Assembly: GCA_023374045.1 (NCBI GenBank)
Contig: CM041776.1
Coordinates: 122,097,000 to 122,160,999 of the forward strand
Source: Limonium bicolor
Lineage: Eukaryota; Streptophyta; Magnoliopsida; Caryophyllales; Plumbaginaceae
Reading direction: 5' to 3'
DNA: 64,000 bases
In this document: piece after piece, positions 11,453-23,790 of the stretch
Numbering within the stretch: position 1 is the first letter of the stretch
Layout: the number at the start of each line of letters is the position of its first letter
Position numbers and translations under genes: made by a program
Notes under the pieces: model-generated
Seen by the model: only the letters and a program-made list of their open reading frames with translations
What the model was told of the DNA's origin: nothing
Database searches by the model: none

Positions 11453-14400
11453 TGAAATACCCAAACCTTGATATATTGTTTAAATACTGAACTATGGTAT
11501 GTAAGGCTAAAAGTGCCTTAAAACATCAGTGAACAATTTAAACCATAGTAAATGCAATAAAGCACTAAGATACGTTTGAGCCAAAAACATGCTCTAAGCT
11601 AGGAGTGAACTTGGTTAGGACCCAAAGCCTACCAAGACTTAAAGATATTCAATATGATTTAATAAGGCTAATTAAGTCCTTAGGAAACTTGGTAGACAGT
11701 TAAACCAAACAAAACACAAGAAAATACCTTAAAGTCAATAAGAGCAAAAATGTGCTCTAAGCTTGGGATAAATTTGTATAAGACCTAATGGTCATACCTA
11801 TACCTTATAAATAAGTTAATGAACATATTAAATCAATTACCAAAGAAGACCAAGCTTGAAAACAAGTTAAAACACAAAATGTGCTTTAAGGAGTCTTAAA
11901 GCACGTTTTTGAAAAATTGTCTTGTAAGTGAGTTTCGAGTGGCTAAATGTCCATCATTACTCTTTAATTAACATGTGTACTATATAGTATCACATTTGGA
12001 AGTCTATATCAATGGGAAATCAAAAATTTCACTTCTATGTGCCTTGTTTTTAGTGAATAGTAACTATTATAAGCTAGTTTGTAACATATGATATTATAAG
12101 TTATGTTAATGGTCAACAAAGACCAAAACACCCTTATTATGATTATGGGGGCTGGTTTTTTTAGGGTGAGTCATCACAATTTATAAAGCAATTAAAGGAA
12201 AGGAAAGTGAGTAAAGTAAAGTACTATTTGCTTTATATGTAAAATATCTTAACAAAGTGAACTCTCTTACCTCATTCTCTTCTTTCCTTTCATTTCCCAC
12301 GGTGGCCATCTTCTTCCTCCTCTCTCCATCGGTTTCCAACAGCACCATCTCATTCTTCATCTTCCTTCACTTGTAACTTATGATTCCAAGGTCCAAATTC
12401 AATTTCAAGACCACCATTCTTCTAGTTGGAGCAAGCTCTACACTTCTACCTTTTCAAATCTTCAAGAGCTCAATTTTGGTGCCATGGAGATTCACCATTG
12501 AAGGAGCTTGAGCTAATATTTTCACACCTTGTTGTTCTCCTTTGCTTCAAGGTAAGGAAACTCAAAGAAAATCCATGTTTCCTCCATGTTTTGTGTTGTC
12601 CGAAAATTCACCTCACCATGGTGTCTTTACCTTGCTTGTTTTAGCTTCATTTGAATCTTCCAAGGGCTAGGAGGAGTCCTCTCTTGATACTTATTCAAGC
12701 TCTCTTCCAATTCCAAGGTAAAACAATTACCTTAATGTATTAAGACAATATATGTGCCTAGGGTTCATAATAAGATGAAGCATAATGCTTGAATACTCAT
12801 TCTATTATGTGTACATTGTTTAGAAGTTGACAAACAACCAAACATCCTACCGGTTATACAAGGAAACAAGAAAGAAGTTTGTGAGGAAAAAGAGGTAAAC
12901 AAACTATCTCAATGTAGTTTAAATGCCTTAGGAAAATGAGCTTGATTTGCTTAATAAATACCTAAGGAGCCAATGGTGAATGACCTAGAGAAATGCTCTC
13001 AAGGAGTTTATTAAGGGCATATGTATTGTTGGGTGTATTTGCAGGTCAAAGGCATTACTTATGTGGGAAATTCAGTGTTTAAGGTTTATGCTATTTAAGG
13101 GCCTAAGAGCCATGTTATTTAAGGGCCTAAGTGCCAAGCAATTAAGTTTATGCACTATATGGTGATGTAGTGTAAATTTGGTGAAGTTACATGTGTGAGA
13201 ATACTCTTGATGGATTTTAGGTGTTCTTGAATGAAATAAGGTAAAACCTAAGTGTTTGGATGTGAGTATATACAAGAGAAGCTATGGCAAAATTTGGAAA
13301 ATGTGTAAGAAGTTCTAAGTGTTTTAAATAAGTTTTGGTGAACTAGGAAGTGTTAAAGGTGAACAAGTGTTTTACTAGGGAAGAAAGCATGTATTAAGGT
13401 GATTTAGAGTGATACAAGGACTTTGGTATTATCTTGGAAGTTCTAGGAATTCAATGAGTGTTTTTGGGATGTAATAAAGTCTTGGACAAGTTTGTTTAAG
13501 GTTTAGGAATGTTGGTGTACAAGGAAGAAATGATGTTTAGGTAAGATGTGAAAAAAAAGGAGATTTAGTTAGTAAGAAAAGAAGTTTGAGAGATGATGTT
13601 AAGGTGTAGAGGAAACACCTTGGTATAGTGGTCATTATTGGTGAAACACCACTTGGAAAACAAAGGAGGAAAAACATAAGTGTTAGGAATTTCAGTATGA
13701 AATGAGTAAGTGTTTAAGGTGATAGGTAATGAGTTTCATGGATGTTGTATGAGGACATAAGTGTACCAAATGATGTTAGAAAACATTAGGAGGCCTTAGG
13801 AGAAGTTTCAAGTTAAATGGGCAATGGAAAAATAAGGGTCTGGGGCAGACCGACCTTGCGACCGAACTTGCCAAGGTCGGTCGAGCCCAGTTTACCCTGC
13901 GAGAATTAGTTTCTGGAATGGACCGACCTTGGGGACCGGACTTGCAAGGTCGGTCGGGCTTGTATTTTGTGTACGAATTAAGTTTCTGGAATCGACCGAA
14001 CATGGGACCGGACTTGGCAAGTTCGGTCGGGCCTGAATTTTTAAAGGGAAGAAACTCTCGGGAATGGACCGAACATGCGACCGAACTTACAAGGTCGGTC
14101 GGAGTAGAATTTTTGACGGTAATGTGTTCTGGAATGGACCGACCTTGTGTAAGGTCGGTCGGTAAGGTCGGTCGGATCAAAACATTGCTTAAGGTTATAA
14201 GATGATATGTAATGATGGGGGTTGATTAGTAATGATGTTATAAGGTTGTTTAAGACATGTTAGGTGAGTTATAATGACAATTTAGTGGGGGAAAAGATGT
14301 ATTAAAATGTAAAAGTAAAACAAGTTAAAAAGTGAAGTTATGTAACTAAGTTAACGGGGAAAAGTTATAAGCATTAGACTTTAAACAATCATGATACCCC

Positions 14401-16074
14401 GATGTTAATAAAAAATACATGTAAGGTTATCAGTTGTTCGAGGATTTGCTCGAGGAACATAAGTGGATACGATAAAGTGGACTCCGGTGACAGGTATGGT
14501 TTTCTTGCAACATGTGTCCTACCGGATTACACCGGCTTGTATGCCAATGTGTTTTTCTGTATGTTTGCCACGTTGTAAGATAAAACATGTAATGAGTTTA
14601 CAGTAATTCATTTATGTGGTGTGTTCAACTCCAATACCATTTAACCTCGGAAGTGTTAACCTTAGTTAACTGAGTCTAGGATCATATGAGAGTTCGGTAT
14701 TCGGAGTGAACGACCCGAACCTTGGGACGTTCTAACCACGGCTATGCGTGTGTTAATTGTGTGATATGTGTATGTGAAAGTAGGGATCTCCCTTGTATGT
14801 TTAACCCAGTTGTAATACTGTAAGGTGTGTAGTTGTGATAGACTCCATAGTGGGGTTCTAACTAATATCTAAAAGTAAGTATGTATTAACAGTGGTGAGG
14901 AATCCGGTTTGGCCGGTCGCGCGTTGTTTGGGAGTGGGTATCCTTCTTAGCCTTACCCTTCTCTCTGTTATGGTTGTTTCCCTCACGGTTATGATCTCCC
15001 ATTAGCTTACTCCAAAGCTTAGCTATTCTGACTTATGATCGGTTTAGGGGAACATGTGTTTGTGTGGTGTGTTCGGGCCACCAAACCCGAACCATCTTAA
15101 CTTAAGTTACTCGTCCACTATTAGGACGGTAATGAGTGTTGCTGTTGTTGTTTAACGAGCTTATCATGAGGGTGACATCATTCTCTAGGCTCACCAGTGG
15201 ATTAACATGTTTGGGTCGGTTCCTGAGAGGACCGTTCCGTTATGTTATGTGATGTTGTTGTAATGCAATTTCTATTGCGATGTTATTATGTGCACGTCGA
15301 AACGTGAAAAGTGTTGTTATGTTTTGTTATGTGATGCATGTTATATGTTGTAAAATGTGGAGTATGTGGATCATGGATATGATTCCCAGTTCGTAATAAG
15401 AGGCGTTTAAGGATAACCCGATTAATGGGTACTTGTCGTCTATTAAGGAAGTAGCTCCATTAGAGGAGAAACACTCTAGGGATAATGAATACCATGAGTG
15501 ACTTATCAAATAAGGATGTATTATCCGTTTATTAAGCCATTGAGGTGAAATGTTGGGTGTTGTGTGTTTACAGTTGCATGCATGATTTAAATATAATCAA
15601 CCGCATGCTAAGACGACAATTAGTTGTGCATGGCCCGGTAGCATGTGGGCTGCGGGATTACCATACCAGCAAAGGTGCTGAGCCCCTTGGGGGCCACCCT
15701 TTCTCTTCTTTTCTTATTTCAGTACGAAGAGCTGGAAGCCGTTCGAGAGTAGGACGGGGTATTCGTTGTACATGGGTAATCATTTAAGTGTATATATACA
15801 GTAGGTGTAGTAAGACCGAAATTGTTATCGGCATCAGTTTATAAATACTCGGTACAGTAGGAAAGTATGTGTATGTTGTGTTGTTAATGGAGAGGGATAA
15901 TAATGTGTAGTCGCTCGGGGCTAGTCCATCAGACCGGTACAATGTATATGTAATAGCCTTGTTAGCCACGTGGGTGGTTAACGGCGCGTAACACCAACGA
16001 GTTAAGTTATGTGAAGTAGTATATTTTCCGCTGCAGAATGTTATTATGTGTTTGTTGTTGGATGGGGTGTTACA
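11453..16074 (+). repeat. 3' LTR of the LARD
   Basis: Near-identical partner of 1949-6578, starting TGAAATACCC and ending GTGTTACA, followed by the GTTAG target duplication at 16075-16079. It carries its own copy of the hairpin array. Confidence 0.92.
13848..14177. repeat. hairpin array inside the 3' LTR
   Basis: Copy of the array at 4343-4672, unit for unit, with very few base differences. Confidence 0.85.
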
Positions 16075-16079
16075 GTTAG

Positions 16080-16867
16080 ACTCGGGCAGACTCGTTCTGA
16101 GAGAAAAAAAGGATGTGGAAGATTTTGAGGCACAAAGGTACAAAATATGAACCTTATATTAAGAATTCAAAGTAAATTTACAAATCTAATTTCTTACACT
16201 TGGGGTTAGACAGAAGGAATGTCTAGCACCTACACCGAAAACTTTAAAGGTACATCAACAAAAACTATGAAGTATTTGGGTGCATGAAGCTTCAGAAGCT
16301 AAGTATGAATTTTGATGTAGAAACGAACCAACAACTTAACTATACAATGATCTCTTAAAACTCTGTCTCTCGTCTAAAAGTATGACAATGTAAACACACC
16401 AAAATAAGATGCTACTAAATGACTTAAATACAAATCTGAGTTTTGGTTAACTTCTAAGAAGGTTTCCATGTTCTTCACTAGTTTAGGATAAAGTTAAATG
16501 AGTAACCACTCATTTGACTGATCTTGACTTGTGATAACCGCCAAGTCTTTTACTTCTTCTAATTTGGTCTTCACCAGCGCTTACCTCCACGTCTGGTGTA
16601 GGCCAGGGTAGATGACTTCGTCTAACCTTTCCGTCTTTTTTTACAGCCAGACTCTGTCTATCAGACATACTCGGTCTTTGATATCATGTGCAAAACATTA
16701 TGGTTCTAACAACTCCATTGAGAAGGTGTGGCAGTTGCGCAAACTTAATGTCAACATGAAGAAGGGAAAGGGTGTTCAGGTGACTAAAGGGAGTGAGCGG
16801 AATTTAAATCATCCTGAATCAGTGGTGGAAGTGGATGTGGCACACGTGAAGAAGAGGTAGCCTCTGG
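16080..16867. other. unassigned DNA between LARD and copia remnant
   Basis: About 790 bp of unique-looking sequence. The longest frame (16612-16860, +) encodes 82 residues with a basic C-terminal half and no domain I recognise. It abuts the copia LTR, so it may be downstream flank of that element. Confidence 0.4.
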
Positions 16868-17127
16868 GGATATTGGAATATTGGGCCATTAAAGTTTAGA
16901 GAAAAGAGAATTGTAAATAGTTTGCATTGGATTGTAATTGAACCGAGAGAAAAGATTACATTCTGTTGTATTGTGTCTATTGTAATCTTGTTGTTTATAT
17001 ACTAATCTAAAGATAAGATTTTGTAAAGATAAAACAAATATTCTCTAGTTTACAATTCCATATCAAAATACATGTGGGCTTTATTAACTATTGGCCCAGT
17101 GGGCTCAATATTCTAATATCCCCCCCC
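16868..17127 (-). repeat. probable 3' LTR of the copia remnant
   Basis: About 260 bp, bounded by TATTAGAATATTGAGCCC (minus strand, just after the polypurine run) and by the matching inverted end TATTGGAATATTGGGCC at the other side. It lies exactly where a 3' LTR should be relative to RNase H. It lacks clean TG/CA ends, so the boundaries are approximate. Confidence 0.6.
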
Positions 17128-17368
17128 CCCTTAAGCCATAGGTAAAACTAGTTTACCAAGGCTTGACTTTTCACTTTTCACTCATTCCCATGTGTTGTAT
17201 CTGTTTTCTATATCTTGCTCCTTGAAGAACTTTGGTCATCATATCTGCTAGCTATGTAGTGGTATGAGTATAGACTATGTCTACAAGGCCTTGTTGAATC
17301 TTCTCACGTACAAAATGACAATCTATCTCAATGTGTTTCGTTCTCTTGTGAAACACCGGATTTCATAC

Positions 17369-18556
17369 TTAATGAATTGCGGATTGATTGTAACATTTAA
17401 CTGGTATTGGTGTAATGTCATCTACACCAAGTTCACATAAAACACAAGTTAACCATGTCAATTCCGCTGTGACATGTCGAAGAGAACGATATTCTGCTTC
17501 TGCACTAGAAAGTGATATGGAGCCTTGTTTATTTGTCTTCCATGATATTAGACTATCTCCTAGAAAGATGTAATATCCCAAGACTGACTTCCTGGTGTTA
17601 GGAAAATTTGCCCAATCGGAGTCACAATATGCTATGAGATCCAATTCGGTATGTCCTCCCGTGGTAAGAATGATCTCATAGTTTATAGTTCCTTTGACGT
17701 AACAAAGTGCATGCAAGGCTGCCTTCATGTGGACGTCAGTAGGGTTTTGCATAAACTGACTCAAGTTTTGAATAGTAAAGCTGATATCCGGTAGTGTATT
17801 GGACAAGTAGTTTAGCTTCCCTACAAGCCTCCTCTAAGTAGTAGGGTCATCCAAGGGAATGGCATCATCAGATAATAATTGTTTTCCTACAGTCATGGGT
17901 CTTCGTGCAGCTCTTTTATTTTGACAATCATACTCTTCTATGAGATCCATGCAAAATTTTCGTTGAGATAGTATATATCCTCCCTTTGCTTGGATAAATT
18001 TTATCCCTAGAAATAATTCTAGGGTCCCAAATCCTTGATTTTGAAATTCAAGTCTAGAGCATTTTTGATGTTATCAACTTCTTCCTGCTTAGCTCCCACG
18101 AGTAAGATGTCGCCCACATAGATGGAAATGAACATCCTTCCACCTTTTGTATCCTTGAAAAATAGAGAATAATCATTTTTTGACTGAGAAAAATTAAGTG
18201 TCTTTAGGAAACTTGCCAGTTTGGAAAACCATTGATTGAAAGCCTTTTTGATGCCATATAAGGATTGCTTTAGTAAGCATGCCTTGTTTTCCCATCAACT
18301 TAAGTTCATCTTGAAATTGCATAAAAACTTCTTCATCTATATCTCCATGCACGAAGGCATTGTTCACGTCAAGCTGATTAATAATCCAACCCTTGTTAAG
18401 AGCAACAATAATAAGTGCTCAGATTGTTGTTAGCTTAACAACCGGTGAGAAGGTTTTATTACAATCGAGCCCGTGACGTTGTGTGAAACTTTTGGCTACC
18501 AATATTGCTTTATATCTTTCTAGTGACCCATCTGATTTGATCAATGTTGCACTATA
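17369..18556 (-). pseudogene. Ty1-copia reverse transcriptase and RNase H fragment
   Basis: The minus strand encodes, in order and across frame breaks: an RT start ([14 protein letters not shown]), the QLDVNNAFVHGD block, an active-site box reading YVGD where copia elements have YVDD, and then a 145-codon RNase H frame at 17806-17369. That frame contains AYCDSDWA, ISWKTNKQ and SLSSAEAEYR. RT copies RNA into DNA and RNase H removes the template. Loss of one catalytic aspartate plus stops and frame changes means the copy is inactive. No trace of integrase or gag was seen upstream. Confidence 0.88.
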
Positions 18557-18819
18557 ATACTAAAACCCTAAGGATATGAATCTCATTGTTAAAATATATA
18601 CCATTATAAGGTTAACTGATTAAATTTTTCCAAACTAAAGGTTAACCAATAAACAGAACGGTGATGACCAGTAGACATCCTTAGTCAAAAGTTACTCATT
18701 TTGATACAAAATATAATATGCTTCAATAGTAATAAATACGTAAAATTGATAAAAAGATTAATCATTTTAACTATAAAAATATAAATAAAATAGTGTATTA
18801 TTTTGTTGTGTTGTCTTAA

Positions 18820-19267
18820 ATAAAATAGGGAAGTTTCATGAAATGCTACTATATTTTTGGATAATTCATGAAATTCCACTAAAAAAAAGTCATGCAATGC
18901 CAGTATATTTATTGAAAAGTTCATAAAACGTCACTATAGATAGAAAAAAAAAACAAAAATACCCAACTAGTTAACAAAATACTTTTAAAGTTCACAATAT
19001 GCCCCTAAGTGTTAAAAATTAACAAAAATATCAAAATACAATAAAAATATAAAAAAATTCTATAAAATTTAAGAAATTTTAAAAATTTTAAAAATTAAAA
19101 ATTAAAAAATATTGAAATATCATTAAATATTAAAAAAAAATATTTCATTTTTAAAATTTATTCAATACCATAAAAAGAATATTGAGTTCTAAACAAATAA
19201 TTTATACCAATTGTTCTACCAATTTAGTACCATAATTTATACCAAATAAGTACCATAATTTTTATCA
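18820..19267. repeat. left arm of an AT-rich foldback element
   Basis: This roughly 450-bp arm reappears as its reverse complement at 39660-40048. Shared blocks include TTAATTCATGAAAT-like, TAGTTAACAAA, TTTTAAAGTTCACAATATGC and AATACCATAAAAAGAATATT. It is interrupted at 19268-19276 by the MULE insertion (TACATTTTT duplication). Confidence 0.8.
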
Positions 19268-19276
19268 TACATTTTT

Positions 19277-19375
19277 GGGGGTTGCTATTCGCAGTACAAA
19301 ATTACTAATCACCGCAGTACAAAATTTTTTAATTCATATTGACGTTGTACACATGTAATGATGTGTCGCTGTGTT
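19277..19375 (+). repeat. left terminal inverted repeat of the MULE
   Basis: Matches the reverse complement of 39165-39258 with few differences, including the TATTCG-AGTACAAAATTAC core and the GACGTTGTACACATGTAATG block. Two further copies of the core occur just inside, at 19551-19566 (inverted, TTTGTACTGCGAATAG) and 19579-19594 (direct, CTATTTGCAGTACAAA). Confidence 0.88.
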
Positions 19376-19689
19376 TTTTTTTTCCAAAAATGATATCTGA
19401 AAGAAAATTTACCGAAGTAGTTTATAGTTGATTGGTAGCGAATTTTTCTAGTTACTTTTTTGTTGGAATCAATACAGGAACCTTTTTTTGTTAAAAAAAG
19501 TGTTGGATTACATTTTATGTGTTTATATTATTAATTTGACTTAAAATTACTTTGTACTGCGAATAGCTAAATACTTTACTATTTGCAGTACAAATTTTGT
19601 TTTCACCAAACTTAGTTGAATAAGTTTGAATGTTAAGGGGAGACACTTTTTTTTGAAATAATAGACAATTGAATGACCAAATTTAAGTC

Positions 19690-19856
19690 AATATGATTAA
19701 AACAACAACTAAGTTAAAGAAAAACTAGGTTACAACAACTAATTTATAGAAAAACTAAGTTACAACAACTAAGTTAAAGAAAAACTAAGTTACAACAACT
19801 AAGTTAAAGAAAGACTAAGTTACAACAACTAATTTAAAGAAAAACTAAGGTACAAT
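19690..19856 (+). repeat. short tandem repeat, unit about 31 bp
   Basis: About five copies of a unit containing GTTACAACAACTAA and AGAAAAACTAA, lying between the MULE left end and the 3' end of the transposase gene. Confidence 0.8.
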
Positions 19857-19934
19857 GTTGATCCAACTATCTAACCTAGATTGTATTTGATGAATCCAAG
19901 GTCTGACAGTGTTTGGATCTCTATAAAAGAACCA

Positions 19935-22780
19935 CTATGGATAGACAGGGGGGAGTGGGGAGTCATCAACCATGCCGAACCTTACGAAATGACCCTGGGG
20001 GCAAATTCCTATGTGGATCTCTCCTCTTGGGCTATCACGATCAGTATAATTATCGAGCGGAAGGTATGTGGCACTTGCCATACCCCCAAAGACAGTACAG
20101 TAGAAAACTACTATCGAAGTGTACTTTGTCGCGATCGCCAACCCCATTTCCGTGGTCATCCATTTCTCTGGAGGTGCTGACCCTCCTAAATTCCAATGAA
20201 GCGCTCTTAACATGCCGTTGTACGGTCCTTCGTTAAAAATGGTCTTGTATAGTTGATTCGCAGGTGCTTTATTCTTCATGTGATTGTACAATGCTCTACG
20301 TACATCTTTCCACCTCTCTTTGTTTGAATATAGGTAGTCAGCAATGACGCAGAAACCACAATTCCCATCTCCACGATCATCAATATACCCAGTCATATAT
20401 TGATGTAGGTTGGGGTTGAAATTTTGGTAGTATGAGAAGTTGTCTAGGGGCAGGAATCGACTCGGATTTGATGATCCTCTATTACGTGATCTTCTATTTG
20501 ATGGCACTCCTTCTGACTAGCCTGCCCTTGGTCGGTTACGCTCCCAAGATGAAGGTTCCCGTCGGTTTGGTCTTAAGGGTCCGGTAGGTCTGCCAATCCC
20601 AAATGTTCCAATGGCTTTCCTAATTAGCACACCATATCTGGGTGAAGGAAGTTTTGGATTTGACTGTAACATTTCGCCATCAGAGTAGGATCATCTAACT
20701 GTGCTACCTCAGAAGCTATATCTCACCATCTATTCTGTTCTTCCTCCTTGTAGGATACCATATCAATTGTCGATTCATGTTTCTCCCAACTTAGGGTATA
20801 CTAGAAACGATGTATATCCCTCTTCGAGCATAGTATACCACTATCCAGCATGTAGTTTACTTTACAAGTGCAAGGTAATCCATGAGAGGTTACCTTGTCA
20901 CATCCACAGAGTGAGCTGTCCATTTGCACATAATTCGCCCTTCCAAGCTCCTTGACTAGCTCATCTAAGCAAAGGGTACTAACCTTCCCGATCAGGTCAG
21001 CAATTGGAACCCTCATGTGCTCTCTTCTGTGTTTTGTCCTGGCTGCCTCAAAATCCTTTTTGACTCCGGATGCTTGTATTCACATGATCGTTAATCTTTG
21101 GAAAGATTACATCCAAAGTGTGTCTAGCACTCCTTAATCTTGCCTTTAGAGAAGAATGTGCGCTCTCCACCCTATCAAATGTTTAAGTAAGTTTTATAGA
21201 TCTAACAATGACTGTATTATCTTAAACATTACAAGATTAATAATTTTACCTATTTGTTGTTGTGTTGCCGAAGTGCAACACATTCTTGACCCAAGCCTCC
21301 ACAAATTTTTCCTTGTATTTCTCCGAGACTGATGTAACATACGTAATGAAACGTGGGTAGCTTCGGTATGTATTCTTGATTGAAATCGTACCTCTCGTTG
21401 TAGTCCTACTCTGTGCTCGAGTAGACAACCGAAGTCCACATTCGGACTGCAGCCGCCGCCCTTCCTCTATCACCCATATAAGTCTCGGCTTTCCCCTGAA
21501 CGTTCCTACTTATGTGCCACCGACATAGTAGATGATGAGATTCAGGAAATACCTCTTCTAAGGCATTCATCAGGGCCAGACATCTGTCGGTGATAAATGT
21601 AGAGGTTGTAGTCCGCCCGAGGAGGTCCCTTAATTGTTGAAGTGCCCACACATACATGTCTGTTGATTCTGATACAAGAAAGGCGAAGGCAATGCTGAAG
21701 TTTTTGCCTATACTCGTCATCCCGATGAACTGAACCAAAGGCATTTTTGCTATGTTTGTTTTATAGGTAGCATCAATGCCTATGACATACGGGAAAGCAT
21801 GGAGCAGTAATCTAGAGGTAGGGTGTGCAAAGAAGATGGACCCAAGTCGTGTTTGATCCCCTAAATTGTGAAATATAATCATGTTATCTATCAAATTAAT
21901 ATGAAACCTAAATGATTGAAGTTATTTGAGACATACTGAGTTGACTTACTTGGTTCTGTAGTGTAATCGTAGTAGTAGTTTTTTTGTCTAGCTCACTCAG
22001 CAGAGTCTGCACCATAGATCGACCATCTCTCTTTACTAGTTTTGTTTTTTGTATCCGGTTGTATATGTCTTTCCTTGTTGCTGACGTTTCTGGGTTGATT
22101 GTTGTGAGCTCTGAATAAATTGCACAGGGTGGCACACCGACTCTGCTTCTCTGATCGATCATAATCTCCTCCGCCTCAGTCAGGCGTTTTCCCACAAAAT
22201 GACCCTCTGCCCACTCAGCGAGATCATGGTTATGCCATCCGTACCCACTTGCAAGAAACACCCGTAGCTTGTGTAATACCCCTTAATTCGAAAAGGACAA
22301 CCACATTTCTTTGAACCAGATGATCTGCGCCGGTTGATGACACCAGGTCGTGATGTCCTTCGTGGTTTCCAATACCTCTCGCATGTTATGTGGAAATCTT
22401 GGCCCGACCGAGAACTTTGAATTATGGTGTAGATATGGTTGGGATGGCCAACACTATCTACCCAAGCTTTCGCTTCTTCTTTACTCCTAAAGGTCTGGTT
22501 TGTTTGAAATAAGTAACCTGTATCCACCACCGGAGGTCGATTATACATCTGTTGCATGTAGTCATCCATCTACATTATGATCTGGAACGCCTTCATCAAA
22601 TTCATCCCAATCTGAATCAGTGGTTGAGTCACTTTCCTGCAATAAGGGTCGAGAGAATGTTAGATGAATATTGAAATATGAAATATTAGTGTGAATATGA
22701 TTTACAAAGACAATAAACTAAATACTTACTGGGCTTGATATTGGAACATACTCATGATCGGAATCTGAAGATTGACTCAT
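19935..22780 (-). pseudogene. MULE transposase with C-terminal OTU domain, degraded
   Basis: The minus strand begins with an acidic exon (ATG at 22780, SSDSDHEYVP; donor after about 17 codons; next exon from 22636 with DSDWDEFDEG). Then come an N-terminal DNA-binding-like region (22569-22180), a GWHNHDLAEW/GHFVGKRLTEAE segment with KDIYNRIQK (22261-21950), an intron (about 21949-21861) and the transposase core, with GIDATYKTN and ITDRCLALMNALEEVFP plus LLCRWHI (21860-21424). After that come WVKNVLHFGNTTTNR, an intron near 21250-21170, VESAHSSLKARL, a SWIM-like CGCDKVTSHGLPC (about 20900) and an OTU cysteine-protease domain (20507-19935) with DGDGNCGF and GHFVRF. Breaks: frame changes near 22565, 22255 and 21450, and an in-frame TAG just upstream of 20507. 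A TATA motif lies about 110 bp before the ATG. MULE transposases cut and rejoin element ends. The OTU domain would be a deubiquitinase-like protease, but its role here is unknown. Confidence 0.88.
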
Positions 22781-22890
22781 GTTTAGAGAGCTTGCACAGT
22801 TTTACGAAATTATTTTTGGAAGAGAGTGAGGAGATAGAGAGCTTCGAGAATATGGAGAGTGAGTGTGTGAAGATGAAATGGAGGAGGCAT

Positions 22891-22900
22891 CCCTTATATA
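22891..22900 (-). promoter_or_regulatory. TATA box of the transposase gene
   Basis: TATATAAGGG on the minus strand, about 110 nt before the ATG at 22780 and just 40 bp from the edge of the 95-bp array. Confidence 0.6.
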
Positions 22901-22935
22901 GAGGTTGGTCATGAACTAGCCACAAGGTTACAAGT

Positions 22936-23790
22936 ACTGCAAACGGTAACCTGGTACGTGCACAGTGACCTGGTACGTGTACCTTTCCTGACAAAAGTAA
23001 TTACCTATGGTAACTTTGAATTCACTTTGTACTGCAAACGGTAACCTGGTACGTGCACAGTGACCTGGTACGTGTACCTTTCCTGACAAAAGTAATTACC
23101 TATGGTAACTTTGAATTCACTTTGTACTGCAAACGGTAACCTGGTACGTGCACAGTGACCTGGTACGTGTACCTTTCCTGACAAAAGTAATTACCTATGG
23201 TAACTTTGAATTCACTTTGTACTGCAAACGGTAACCTGGTACGTGCACAGTGACCTGGTACGTGTACCTTTCCTGACAAAAGTAATTACCTATGGTAACT
23301 TTGAATTCACTTTGTACTGCAAACGGTAACCTGGTACGTGTACAGTGACCTGGTACGTGTACCTTTCCTGACAAAAGTAATTACCTATGGTAACTTTGAA
23401 TTCACTTTGTACTGCAAACGGTAACCTGGTACGTGCACAGTGACCTGGTACGTGTACCTTTCCTGACAAAAGTAATTACCTATGGTAACTTTGAATTCAC
23501 TTTGTACTGCAAACGGTAACCTGGTACGTGCACAGTGACCTGGTACGTGTACCTTTCCTGACAAAAGTAATTACCTATGGTAACTTTGAATTCACTTTGT
23601 ACTGCAAACGGTAACCTGGTACGTGCACAGTGACCTGGTACGTGTACCTTTCCTGACAAAAGTAATTACCTATGGTAACTTTGAATTCACTTTGTACTGC
23701 AAACGGTAACCTGGTACGTGCACAGTGACCTGGTACGTGTACCTTTCTGACAAAAGTAATTACCTATGCTAACTTTGAATTCACTTTGTA
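22936..23790. repeat. 95-bp tandem array, nine units, between divergent promoters
   Basis: Units start at 22936, 23031, 23126, 23221, 23316, 23411, 23506, 23601 and 23696, an exact 95-bp period, with almost no differences (one TGTACAGT variant at 23338 and small changes in the last unit). Each has ACTTTGTACTGC, which also occurs as ACTTTGTACTGCGAATAG in the MULE left-end region, and two copies of CCTGGTACGTG. The array separates the transposase TATA box (minus) from that of the 24080 ORF (plus). This position and the shared end motif suggest binding sites for the transposase or for a host factor. Confidence 0.9.

Larger units (their letters stand above)
1949..16074 (+). mobile_element. complete non-coding LTR retrotransposon (LARD-type)
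   Basis: A 14.1-kb element with two long LTRs (4630 and 4622 bp), both starting TGAAATACCC and ending GGGTGTTACA. It is flanked by a perfect 5-bp duplication GTTAG (1944-1948 and 16075-16079). A primer binding site TGGTATCAGAGC lies 5 nt after the 5' LTR, and a polypurine tract abuts the 3' LTR. The 4.9-kb internal domain shows no gag, protease, RT, RNase H or integrase frame. Large LTRs with a non-coding interior match the LARD class of non-autonomous elements, which must be mobilised by proteins from another element. The PBS and the AAGGGGGGTAG end resemble Ty3 chromovirus (Tekay-like) elements; that lineage assignment is an inference. The LTRs differ only by scattered substitutions and small indels, so the insertion is fairly recent. 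Confidence 0.9.
16868..18556 (-). mobile_element. truncated Ty1-copia retrotransposon
   Basis: Reading on the minus strand: a reverse transcriptase/RNase H remnant (18556-17369), a polypurine run (the C-run on the plus strand at about 17118-17131) and a short LTR-like end (17127-16868). Everything upstream of RT (gag, protease, integrase, 5' LTR) is missing, so the copy is 5'-truncated. Confidence 0.8.

Noticed and set aside
22936..23790. Regular 95-bp array as a CRISPR array
   Set aside because: The whole unit repeats with no variable spacers, and the context is a plant transposon.
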